Origin: JAIOSF01 sp963677755
GTDB taxonomy: Bacteria; Campylobacterota; Campylobacteria; Campylobacterales; Arcobacteraceae
Assembly: GCA_963677755.1 (NCBI GenBank)
Contig: OY782506.1
Location: 806,001-870,000, forward strand
Direction: 5' to 3'
DNA: 64,000 nucleotides
The position numbers and the translations under genes were made by a program. This document shows positions 52,376 through 60,273 of the stretch, piece by piece. The notes beneath the pieces are model-generated. The model was not told the origin of the DNA, searched no databases, and worked only from the letters and a program-made list of their open reading frames with translations. Numbering within the stretch: position 1 is the stretch's first letter; every line of letters begins with the position of its first letter.

Positions 52376-53842
52376 ATGAGTTGTTCAACAGGAGGATGTG
52401 GTACTACGAATGATATGGGATTTGATCCTAACGACCCAGTAGCAGCAGACATCCATGAAAAAATCAACAATCACCCTTGTTATAGTGAAGGTGCACATCA
52501 GCACTATGCTAGAATACATGTAGCAGTTGCACCAGCATGTAATATCCAATGTAATTATTGTAATAGAAAATATGACTGTTCAAATGAGAGTCGACCAGGG
52601 GTAACAAGTGGAAAACTTAGCCCAGAAGAAGCAGTAAAAAAAGTACTGTATATAGGTGGTGAGATACAACAACTTTCAGTTGTAGGTATTGCAGGACCAG
52701 GAGATGCATTGGCAAATCCTAAAAAAACTTTTGATACTTTTAGAATGCTTCAAGAGAAAGCTCCAGATTTGAAACTATGTTTATCTACAAATGGTTTAAG
52801 AATTGCAGATTATATTGATGAGATTGAAAAATACAATGTAGATCATGTAACAGTTACTATAAACACTATTGACCCTACAGGTGAGATAGGTTCACAAATA
52901 TATCCATGGGTTCATTGGAACCACAAAAAAGTATGGGGTAAAGAGGGTGCAAAAATACTTTTAGAGAAACAACTAGAAGGTATCAAGGCTTTAACGGATA
53001 GAGGGATATTAGTAAAAGCTAACTCAGTTTTAATCCCAGGTGTTAATGATAAAGATTTACCAAATGTAGCAAAAAAACTTAAAGAGATGAATGTATTCTT
53101 ACATAATATTATGCCACTTTTAAGTTCTCCTGAGTTTGGAACAAAATTTGGTTTAGATGGAGTTCCTAGTGCTACAGATCAAGAGCAAATGGCAGCACAA
53201 GAAGCCTGTGGTATGGATATGAAACTTATGAAACACTGTAGACAGTGTCGTGCAGATGCTGTTGGACTTATAGGTGAAGATAGAGGAGATGAGTTTGGAA
53301 AAGAGATGTTTGCTGCATTGAGTTTTGAAGAATTAGAGAAAAAGTACAATATCTCTGCACGTGCTCAAAAACATGAGGCAATTGAAAATTGGAGAACACA
53401 ATTAGAAGCTGCAAATGAAAGAATTAAACTTGAAACTGCATCAAAACTAGAACTTAGTTCAACAGGTGAAACAAAACTTGTGGCGGTTACTACTGCTGGA
53501 GAGGGTATGATAAATATGCACTTTGGATCAGCACAAGAGTTTTTAGTATATGAAGCAGGAGACAAAGCTATTAAGTTTGTTATGCATAGAAAACTTGAAA
53601 GCTCATATTGTAGTGGTCCTGAAAATTGTGATGGAACAAACCCAATTGAAGAGATAAAATATACACTAAAAGATTGTGATCTATTATTAACAGAAAAGAT
53701 AGGAGATTGTCCTATGTCTGAATTGCAATCAATTAATTTAATTGCTGATGAATCATATGCAAACATGCCTGTTGAAAAATCTGTTTTTGAAGCAGTAAAA
53801 AAACACTTCCATACAAATACACAAGAACATGAATTAGGGTAA
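52376..53842 (+). CDS. nifB: FeMo-cofactor biosynthesis radical SAM protein NifB
   Basis: The 488-residue protein makes NifB-co, the [8Fe-9S-C] core of the nitrogenase cofactor. The radical SAM C-x3-C-x2-C motif is CNIQCNYCNRKYDC (Cys 55, 59, 62). Conserved NifB features include NHPCYSEGAHQHYARIHVAV, CSTNGLRIADYIDEIEKY, NSVLIPGVNDKDLP and CRQCRADAVGLIGEDRGD. The C-terminal NifX/NafY-like domain (~360-480; TAGEGMINMHFGSAQEFLVY) is present, so this is the long two-domain form. It directly follows the glucosylglycerate cluster. Confidence 0.98.
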   Translation: MSCSTGGCGTTNDMGFDPNDPVAADIHEKINNHPCYSEGAHQHYARIHVAVAPACNIQCNYCNRKYDCSNESRPGVTSGKLSPEEAVKKVLYIGGEIQQLSVVGIAGPGDALANPKKTFDTFRMLQEKAPDLKLCLSTNGLRIADYIDEIEKYNVDHVTVTINTIDPTGEIGSQIYPWVHWNHKKVWGKEGAKILLEKQLEGIKALTDRGILVKANSVLIPGVNDKDLPNVAKKLKEMNVFLHNIMPLLSSPEFGTKFGLDGVPSATDQEQMAAQEACGMDMKLMKHCRQCRADAVGLIGEDRGDEFGKEMFAALSFEELEKKYNISARAQKHEAIENWRTQLEAANERIKLETASKLELSSTGETKLVAVTTAGEGMINMHFGSAQEFLVYEAGDKAIKFVMHRKLESSYCSGPENCDGTNPIEEIKYTLKDCDLLLTEKIGDCPMSELQSINLIADESYANMPVEKSVFEAVKKHFHTNTQEHELG

Positions 53843-53852
53843 TCCCTAATTC
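53831..53852. terminator. Hairpin enclosing the nifB stop codon
   Basis: Arms GAATTAGGG and CCCTAATTC flank a TAAT loop that contains the nifB TAA. TTCTTTT follows on the plus strand, and the chemoreceptor stop converges at 53869. It probably terminates both transcripts. Confidence 0.65.
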
Positions 53853-53868
53853 TTCTTTTAAAAGTTAT

Positions 53869-56706
53869 CTAAAAACTTGACCACTCATCATTATTATTAC
53901 TACTTTCTTTTACTATTGTTTTTGGCTTGAGAGTATTATTTTGGTGATGATCTACTTTTTGATGTACTTTGTTTTCATGTACAGGTGCATTTAATTTACA
54001 GTTTTCAACTTTTAGTTGATTTAAGGTATCAAAGATATGCGAAATATCTTGCTCTACTTGATTTGAATATTTTACTAACTGTTGATTTGTTTCACCTTTA
54101 GCATTATGATCTAAGTAGCTTTGAACGCTGTTGTGATATCTAGTATGTATCTCTTTTAGAGATGACCAAGTTGCTGTTTTTGTAAATGGTGTATTGTTGT
54201 TTTCTTCCAATGTTATCCATTTACCAATATTACATTCTGTAGGTTTTTGAACACTCCATGTTTTCTTTTCATCAAGTGATTTAAAGTAATCTCTTTTAAA
54301 AATAACATGGTCAAAAAATAGATCATTTAACTCATACACTAATCCAACATCACAAATTTGTCCAATTGTATTTTCATCATATTTGGCATTTGCAGCTACA
54401 TCTGTAAGATCTTCAGATAATTTTTTTACACCTTTAGCAAGTTCTGCAATATCTGTTGCATTTGAAGCATTTTGTTGTGTGGCTTTATCAAGAGTACTTA
54501 CAGCGTCATTAATTTGAACTATACCTGATTCTTGTTCTTTTGATGCAGTTGTTACATTATCTACAATAATTTTAGTATCTGTAATAATAGTATTTAAAGA
54601 TTCATAACCTGAAATCATTTTTGTAGCTATATCTTTACCTTCATTTGCTTTATTTGTAGCACTTTGTACCATCTCTTTAATTTCATTGGCTGCATCTGCA
54701 CTTCTTGAAGCTAGGTTTCTTACCTCTTGTGCAACAACAGCAAATCCTTTTCCAGCTTCACCAGCAGTTGCGGCTTCCACAGCAGCATTTAGTGAGAGAA
54801 TATTTGTTTGGAATGCTATTTGATCAATAACACTAATAGCTTCATTAATAGCATTAACCTGAGAATCAATTTGCGACATTGATTCAGCAGTTTTATTTGC
54901 AAGTTCTTGCCCTGTTGTGGCTGAGTTAGTTAACTCATTTGCTATTGATGACATTTTAACAATATTTGCACTATTTGTTTTAATACTACTAGTAATCTCT
55001 TCTAAAGCTGCTGCTGTTTCCTCTAGTGAGGCTGCTTGTTCATTAGCTGCTGTTGATAATTCTGTTGAAGAGTTTGTAAGAGATACAATGTCGTTTGATA
55101 ATTCATCACCACTTTTTTGAATCATAGCAAATATCTCAGATACATTGTTTCCTATTGCTTTTGTTTGAGTTATAACAGTACCAATCTCTCCACCTACATT
55201 TTCAATTGTTAGTTTATGTGAAAAGTTAGCTTTACCAAATTGCATTAATGCCTCATTTATAGTTATAAGTTGAACTTGCATAGTTCCAATCATACTATTT
55301 AATACATCTTTTAAGTCATTAATATTTTTACTATTTGCACTCCCTTTTACTTTATATACAAAGAATCCGCTACCAACTCTATCTACAATCTCTTTAATTT
55401 CATCAATTACTACTTGATCTTTTTGTAACCCTTTTTGTATTGAATCCATATATTGGTTAAAAAGTTGAGAAGCTTCACCTATCTCATCTTTTGAAGAGAT
55501 TGACAATCTTGTAGTAATATCATTTGAAGTTAAAAGTTTATTAAATCCAATTTTTAAATTAGACAAAGGAGTAATTACACTTTTAATAATAGCAAAATAT
55601 AAAAGAATTAAAGCAATAGATAATAATAAAATTGTAATAATTATAAAAGATACCATTAAATTTGTTACATTTTGATTCGCTTCATTCTTCATAGTTATAA
55701 CTTCTTGTTCTATATCATCTACATATACACCAGTTCCAATTATCCAATTCCATTCTTTAAAGTATGAAACATAAGATATTTTGTTTTGTGGTTTTTCAAA
55801 TCCTGGTTTTGCCCATTGATAATCAATGTAACCACTCCCTTTCGTTTTTGCAACTTCTGTCATCTCTACAAAAAGTTGTTTTCCATTTGGATCTTTTACA
55901 TTTGCTACATTTGTATTGTCCAAAGAAGGTTTAATAGGATGCATAATCATTTTTGGTTCAGTATCATTTATCCAAAAGTAATTTTTCCCTTCTTTCCCAT
56001 ATCTCATTTTTGCAATAGTTTTTAAAGCTTCTTTTTGCATATTTTGAGTGACATTGTCAATATATTCTCCTGTTCCTATAACCCAATTAAATGGTGTAAA
56101 GGTAAAGATATAAGAAACTTTATCTTGAGGTGCTTCAAACCCTGGTTTTGGCCACTGATAATCTACAAAACCTTTTGAACTTTTTTTAGAAAGATTTACC
56201 ATCTCAATAAAAAATTTCTTTCCAGTAGGGTCTTTCATATCAGATAAGTTTTTTCCATCTAAAGAAGGTTTAATAGGATGCATAATCATTTTTGCATCAG
56301 TATCATTTATCCAAAAGTATCCACTTTTACCATATCGGCTATTTTTTACAATATCCATTAGTTCATTTTGTATTGTTTTACTATTTTTGTGTTTACGGTA
56401 ATATTGTTTTAGAATATTTTCTAGCATTTGTGCTTGAGTGACAAGTTTTTCTTGCACTTCTATTTTGACTTTTTCTTTTGATGTTCTTTCATAAAAAGAT
56501 TCTATTGTTTTAAGAACAATATCAACATTTGATTTGATTTCATCTTCTTTTGCTTGAAATGATTTTTCTTTGAAAAGTTGTGCATCATTTGTAGAAGTCT
56601 TTTTAATATCATAAATACTAAGACTTACTAAGATAGTTGACATAGTTAAGACAATAACAGCAATTGCAATTGTGAGTTTCCACTTTATTGATAGGGTGTT
56701 TTTCAT
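53869..56706 (-). CDS. Methyl-accepting chemotaxis protein with tandem Cache and CZB domains
   Basis: The 945-residue chemoreceptor has a transmembrane helix (~10-32), two homologous single-Cache domains (~100-215 and ~225-340), a second helix (~352-376) and a HAMP region (~378-430). The signalling hairpin (~540-790) contains the hallmark NAAVEAATAGEAGKGFAVVAQEVR. The C-terminal CZB domain (~800-890; DHVIFKRDYF, ECNIGKW) carries the zinc ligands of that family. A disordered His/Asn-rich linker ends in EWSSF, which fits the W-x-x-F CheR/CheB-binding pentapeptide. It lies inside the nif region, convergent with nifB and divergent from nifV. Confidence 0.95.
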   Translation of the reverse strand: MKNTLSIKWKLTIAIAVIVLTMSTILVSLSIYDIKKTSTNDAQLFKEKSFQAKEDEIKSNVDIVLKTIESFYERTSKEKVKIEVQEKLVTQAQMLENILKQYYRKHKNSKTIQNELMDIVKNSRYGKSGYFWINDTDAKMIMHPIKPSLDGKNLSDMKDPTGKKFFIEMVNLSKKSSKGFVDYQWPKPGFEAPQDKVSYIFTFTPFNWVIGTGEYIDNVTQNMQKEALKTIAKMRYGKEGKNYFWINDTEPKMIMHPIKPSLDNTNVANVKDPNGKQLFVEMTEVAKTKGSGYIDYQWAKPGFEKPQNKISYVSYFKEWNWIIGTGVYVDDIEQEVITMKNEANQNVTNLMVSFIIITILLLSIALILLYFAIIKSVITPLSNLKIGFNKLLTSNDITTRLSISSKDEIGEASQLFNQYMDSIQKGLQKDQVVIDEIKEIVDRVGSGFFVYKVKGSANSKNINDLKDVLNSMIGTMQVQLITINEALMQFGKANFSHKLTIENVGGEIGTVITQTKAIGNNVSEIFAMIQKSGDELSNDIVSLTNSSTELSTAANEQAASLEETAAALEEITSSIKTNSANIVKMSSIANELTNSATTGQELANKTAESMSQIDSQVNAINEAISVIDQIAFQTNILSLNAAVEAATAGEAGKGFAVVAQEVRNLASRSADAANEIKEMVQSATNKANEGKDIATKMISGYESLNTIITDTKIIVDNVTTASKEQESGIVQINDAVSTLDKATQQNASNATDIAELAKGVKKLSEDLTDVAANAKYDENTIGQICDVGLVYELNDLFFDHVIFKRDYFKSLDEKKTWSVQKPTECNIGKWITLEENNNTPFTKTATWSSLKEIHTRYHNSVQSYLDHNAKGETNQQLVKYSNQVEQDISHIFDTLNQLKVENCKLNAPVHENKVHQKVDHHQNNTLKPKTIVKESSNNNDEWSSF
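55922..56319 (-). repeat. Near-identical 59-bp segments in the two Cache domains
   Basis: 55922-55980 and 56261-56319 differ at about two positions, offset 339 bp (113 codons). They encode YFWINDT-x2-KMIMHPIKPSLD in both Cache domains, the predicted ligand-pocket strand. The surrounding domain DNA is much less similar, so local gene conversion or strong constraint is likely. Confidence 0.75.
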
Positions 56707-56832
56707 AAAGACTCTTTCTCTTTTTATTTTATTATATAAGAAATAAATAGCAAAGAAGTAGCATAACTAAATATAATAATCATATTATTTTAAACCTATA
56801 AACTTAATTTAAAATAAAAGTTAAAAAGTTAA

Positions 56833-56848
56833 TGGAATAATACTTGCA
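56833..56848 (+). promoter_or_regulatory. Sigma-54 promoter of the nifV operon
   Basis: TGGAATAATACTTGCA has -24 GG (56834-56835) and -12 GC (56846-56847) exactly 12 bp apart, with TTGCA complete. It ends 29 nt before the nifV ATG, and an AAAGG site precedes the start. Fits enhancer-dependent nif control. Confidence 0.8.
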
Positions 56849-56876
56849 TAAATAATATTATATAAAGGTTAATATT

Positions 56877-57983
56877 ATGGCAATTATAAATGACACAACA
56901 TTAAGAGATGGTGAGCAAGCTCCTTATGTATCTTTTACTCTTGAAGAAAAACTTCAAATAGCACAACTCCTTTATGAAACAGGTGCTGATGAACTTGAGG
57001 TTGGAATTCCTGCTATGGGAACAAAAGAGCAAGAGGAGTTAAAAGAGATATTACAGTTAAATCTTCCTATTCAAATTATGAGTTGGAATAGAGCTACAAT
57101 GGAAGATTTAGAAGCTTCAATATCTTGTGGTGTAAAAGCTGTTGATTTATCTATTCCTGTGTCACAAATACTTATAGATGTAAAATATAAAAACAATATT
57201 GATAAAATGTTCAAAAATCTTGAAGAGGTTATTTTAGCTGCAAAAAAAGAGAATCTTTTCGTTTGTATTGGTGGTGAAGATGCCAGTAGGGCTGATAATG
57301 AACTTTTAAAAGAAATCATGAGTTTTGGAAAGTCTTTAGGGGCTGATAGATTTAGATATTGTGATACAGTAGGTGTTTTAACGCCACACAAAACATATGA
57401 AAATATATCATATCTTAGTGGGTTAGATTTGCTTGATATTGAGATGCATACACACAATGACTTCGGAATGGCAACTGCAAATAGTATAGCAGGTATTGAA
57501 GCTGGAGCAACAAGTGCAAATACAACTGTAATAGGACTAGGGGAGCGTGCTGGGAATGCTTCTTTTGAACAAGTGTTGATGAGTTTAACTCACCAATTTG
57601 ATGAACCTCGAATTATAAATTCGAAAAAACTCAAAGAGTTAGTTAAAAAAGTATCTCGTGCAGCGAATAGAAAAATATGCCATAATACACCAATAATAGG
57701 AAAACATATTTTTTCTCATGAGTCAGGAATTCATGTAGATGGAATGATTAAAACAAAAAATGCCTATGAAGCATTTGATCCTAGTGTTGTAGGATTAAAT
57801 AGATATTTCCCAATTGGAAAGCATAGTGGAAGTGCAACACTTTTATATCATCTTCAAGCAATTGGAATCACCCCTTCTAAAGAGAAAATAAAAGCAATTT
57901 TGCCAAAAGTACGAGAGATAGTTACAAATAGAAAAAAAGTGTTAAATCCTCAAGAATTAAAAGAGTTATACTTATGTTCATAG
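56877..57983 (+). CDS. nifV: Homocitrate synthase NifV
   Basis: The 368-residue enzyme condenses acetyl-CoA and 2-oxoglutarate to homocitrate, the organic ligand of FeMo-co. The TIM-barrel motif INDTTLRDGEQAPYVSFTLE, metal-binding MHTHNDFGMATANSIAG and VIGLGERAGNASFEQVLMSL are all present. The absence of the regulatory C-terminal domain of LeuA, the short length and nif context separate it from isopropylmalate synthase. It overlaps the GNAT-like gene by 10 nt. Confidence 0.95.
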   Translation: MAIINDTTLRDGEQAPYVSFTLEEKLQIAQLLYETGADELEVGIPAMGTKEQEELKEILQLNLPIQIMSWNRATMEDLEASISCGVKAVDLSIPVSQILIDVKYKNNIDKMFKNLEEVILAAKKENLFVCIGGEDASRADNELLKEIMSFGKSLGADRFRYCDTVGVLTPHKTYENISYLSGLDLLDIEMHTHNDFGMATANSIAGIEAGATSANTTVIGLGERAGNASFEQVLMSLTHQFDEPRIINSKKLKELVKKVSRAANRKICHNTPIIGKHIFSHESGIHVDGMIKTKNAYEAFDPSVVGLNRYFPIGKHSGSATLLYHLQAIGITPSKEKIKAILPKVREIVTNRKKVLNPQELKELYLCS

Positions 57984-58792
57984 GTTGGATTAGAAAAGAT
58001 ACTTTTCAAAATGATTTGGAAATATTATCACAAAAACTTACTATAGATAAAAATTTAGTATCAAAAACAGTACAAGAAGATCAAAGTTTATCTTTTGGTG
58101 CATACAATAAAAATGGAGAGTTAGAAGCTATTGTTACAGCCTATACTTTTCAAAACTCAATTTTGATAAATAATCTTTTTTATACAAAAGAGATAGAAAA
58201 AGATATTATAAAAAGATTATTTATGATTCTTTTAAAAAATAGTATTCAAGAGAAAAAAACAATACTATTTATGTGCAATAAGTCTGAAGAGAGCATCCTT
58301 ATAGATTTAGGATTTAAAAAATATGCAAACTTTAAAAAAGCTGTTCATAGTGGACAAGCAGTTGCTTTTAATTTTTCAAATGCCACTTCAAAAAGTATTA
58401 GTAATGCTAATTATATCCCAACAGTTACAAAATTGGATAAAGATACTTTTAAAGAAAATAGGGTGGATTATATATTAAAAGTTGTAGCAAAACAATCTTC
58501 ATTGATGCTTTCAACTGAGTTTGGATTTCAACACTCTTATGCTTTAAGCAAAGATATTATTAAAATTTCGCCATGGATTATGGTTGATGAAGCATTTACT
58601 GATGCAGAAAAACTTATACGAGGTGTTTTATATCACCGAGGTTTAAAAACAATAGTTTCTTTTATACCATCTAGTAGGAAAGAGATAGTAGATCTTTATA
58701 AATCTTATAAATTTGAATTGGTTGAAGATTTTGGTTTAATGTATATCAATAAAAAACCAAATTTCAATCTTGATTCAATTTATGGATTTTAA
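57974..58792 (+). CDS. Tandem GNAT-like protein in the nifV operon
   Basis: The 272-residue protein looks like two weakly similar GNAT-like halves (~1-125 and ~140-265). Relevant parts are LEAIVTAYTFQNSILINNLF, KTILFMCNKSEESILIDLGF, and GFQHSYALSKDIIKISPWIM with RKEIVDLYKSYKFELVEDFG. A clear acetyl-CoA motif (Q/R-x2-G-x-G/A) is not visible, so it may no longer be an enzyme. Start overlaps the nifV end, which argues for a linked function. Not assigned. Confidence 0.78.
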   Translation: MFIGWIRKDTFQNDLEILSQKLTIDKNLVSKTVQEDQSLSFGAYNKNGELEAIVTAYTFQNSILINNLFYTKEIEKDIIKRLFMILLKNSIQEKKTILFMCNKSEESILIDLGFKKYANFKKAVHSGQAVAFNFSNATSKSISNANYIPTVTKLDKDTFKENRVDYILKVVAKQSSLMLSTEFGFQHSYALSKDIIKISPWIMVDEAFTDAEKLIRGVLYHRGLKTIVSFIPSSRKEIVDLYKSYKFELVEDFGLMYINKKPNFNLDSIYGF

Positions 58793-58813
58793 ATTTAAAA
58801 AAAGGGAAAAATA

Positions 58814-59020
58814 ATGGCATTAACAGAAGAACAAAAAGAGATAAAAAAACAGTTTGCAGGCTATAAAAGAAAAGTGACAGAGGTCGCTGGAGAGATTCAT
58901 GATATAGTTGAAGATACTATTTGGACTGATTATGTTAGATTACCAGAATTAAGTGCTAAAATAGCTGTTTTAATGGATGAATTAAATGCATTTAAAGCAC
59001 AACATGATTTTTTAAAATAG
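58814..59020 (+). CDS. CCE_0567-family (DUF683) nif-associated protein
   Basis: The 68-residue protein consists of two helices (LTEEQKEIKKQFAGYKRKVT and LSAKIAVLMDELNAFKAQHD). It fits the CCE_0567/Rop-like family found in nif clusters, often beside nifX. The family is described as metal-binding at its dimer interface, though the exact role is unknown. AAAGGG precedes the ATG. Confidence 0.82.
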   Translation: MALTEEQKEIKKQFAGYKRKVTEVAGEIHDIVEDTIWTDYVRLPELSAKIAVLMDELNAFKAQHDFLK

Positions 59021-59029
59021 TGTATAATT

Positions 59030-59263
59030 ATGGAAGATAAAACTTTAAAAATTATTTGTGAATGTGGAAACAAGAATGTTGCCCAAGCAGTAGAGATATT
59101 TAAAGAAACTGATCTTCCATATAAAAAAGCAAAAAAATTAGTCACAGAGTGCAATAAAACATGTTGTAGAAGACCACTAATGGCTTTGTATAATATGATA
59201 GAGTTTGGAAATATTGATTATGAAGAGATTGATTTTTTAATTGATCAGATGAATGAAAGGTAA
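59030..59263 (+). CDS. Bfd-like Cys-rich protein in the nifV operon
   Basis: The 77-residue protein has C-x-C near the N-terminus (IICECGNKNVAQAVEIF; Cys 10, 12) and C-x3-CC ~29 residues later (VTECNKTCCRRPLM; Cys 41, 45, 46). This is close to the [2Fe-2S] layout of BFD-like domains (C-x-C...C-x2-C) but with altered spacing and a fifth Cys. It probably binds an Fe-S cluster or delivers iron for cluster assembly. Not recognised as a named nif gene. Confidence 0.72.
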   Translation: MEDKTLKIICECGNKNVAQAVEIFKETDLPYKKAKKLVTECNKTCCRRPLMALYNMIEFGNIDYEEIDFLIDQMNER

Positions 59264-59269
59264 AATAAT

Positions 59270-60262
59270 ATGGAAAATTTATTAGATGATTTTGTACGAT
59301 GGCTAAAGTCAAATAGTCTTTGTTCAAATATACCTACAGACAAAGAACAATTAAAAAATTTATCTATACTTGATTTAAGTAAAAAAAAACTTAGAGAACT
59401 ACCTTCTTCCATAGAAGCTTTAGAAAATTTACAAATATTAAAACTATCTAGTAATAGATTGAAAAAACTACCCAATGAGATAGGTAAATTAAAAAAATTA
59501 AAAAACTTACAATGTGAAAATAATCTTTTAGAAGAGTTGCCTTCATCAATAGGAGATTTAAGTTCATTGTTGGTATTAAATATTAATGGTAATAGATTAA
59601 GAAATTTACCAGAAGAATTTTATAATCTTACAAAACTTACAAGAGTTACAATTGCTGCAAATTCATTAGAATATCTTTCTGAAAAACTAGCAAATTTGAG
59701 TAAATTATTGTATTTCTCGTTGGATACAAATTGTTTAAAAGAATTACCAGATGTTTTTAATACTATGAATTCTTTGTATTATTTAGATATCTCTTACAAT
59801 GAGTTTAAAGTATTGCCTGATTCTATTGGTGATATAGATGAACTTGAAACATTGCTTTTAGAGGGAAATGAGATTGAAAATTTACCATCTTTAGAATCTC
59901 ATGATATGTTAATGAGATTAAATCTCAATGATAATAATATTAGTGAATTAAACTTTGATATAAGTTGTTTAGAAGATTTACAAATATTAACACTTGACAA
60001 TAATAATTTAGAATATCTACCAAATGATATTTGTAAACTCAAAAACCTCAATCATTTAAGTGTTTCTGCAAATAAGTTACAAGAGTTACCTGAATGTATA
60101 GGAGAATTAGAAAACCTTTTAGAGTTAGATATAGAAGAAAACAATATTTCATCTTTCCCTCAAAGTTTTAGCTGTTTAAATAAATTAAAAAATCTCTATA
60201 TTGATAACAATAAAAATTTAGAAAAACCAACTTTAGATTCTTTAGAGTTTTGTGATATTTAA
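59270..60262 (+). CDS. Leucine-rich repeat protein at the end of the nifV operon
   Basis: The 330-residue cytoplasmic protein has a short N-terminal helix (~1-35) and about 12 LRRs of ~23 residues (LDLSKKKLRELPSSIEALEN, LKLSSNRLKKLPNEIGKLKK, LNINGNRLRNLPEEFYNL, LTLDNNNLEYLPNDICKLKN, LSVSANKLQELPECIGELEN). The L-P-x-x-I pattern is of the bacterial/SDS22 kind. No signal peptide or membrane helix, so it should act inside the cell as a protein-binding scaffold. AAAGGT precedes the ATG, 6 nt after the Bfd-like gene. It is convergent with the kinase at 60274. Confidence 0.9.
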   Translation: MENLLDDFVRWLKSNSLCSNIPTDKEQLKNLSILDLSKKKLRELPSSIEALENLQILKLSSNRLKKLPNEIGKLKKLKNLQCENNLLEELPSSIGDLSSLLVLNINGNRLRNLPEEFYNLTKLTRVTIAANSLEYLSEKLANLSKLLYFSLDTNCLKELPDVFNTMNSLYYLDISYNEFKVLPDSIGDIDELETLLLEGNEIENLPSLESHDMLMRLNLNDNNISELNFDISCLEDLQILTLDNNNLEYLPNDICKLKNLNHLSVSANKLQELPECIGELENLLELDIEENNISSFPQSFSCLNKLKNLYIDNNKNLEKPTLDSLEFCDI

Positions 60263-60273
60263 ACTATATAGTA

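Noticed and set aside
42188..60262. The nif region as a mobile genomic island
   Set aside because: No integrase, transposase, tRNA target or flanking direct repeats are visible, and codon use and base composition look like the rest of the window. Horizontal origin cannot be excluded.
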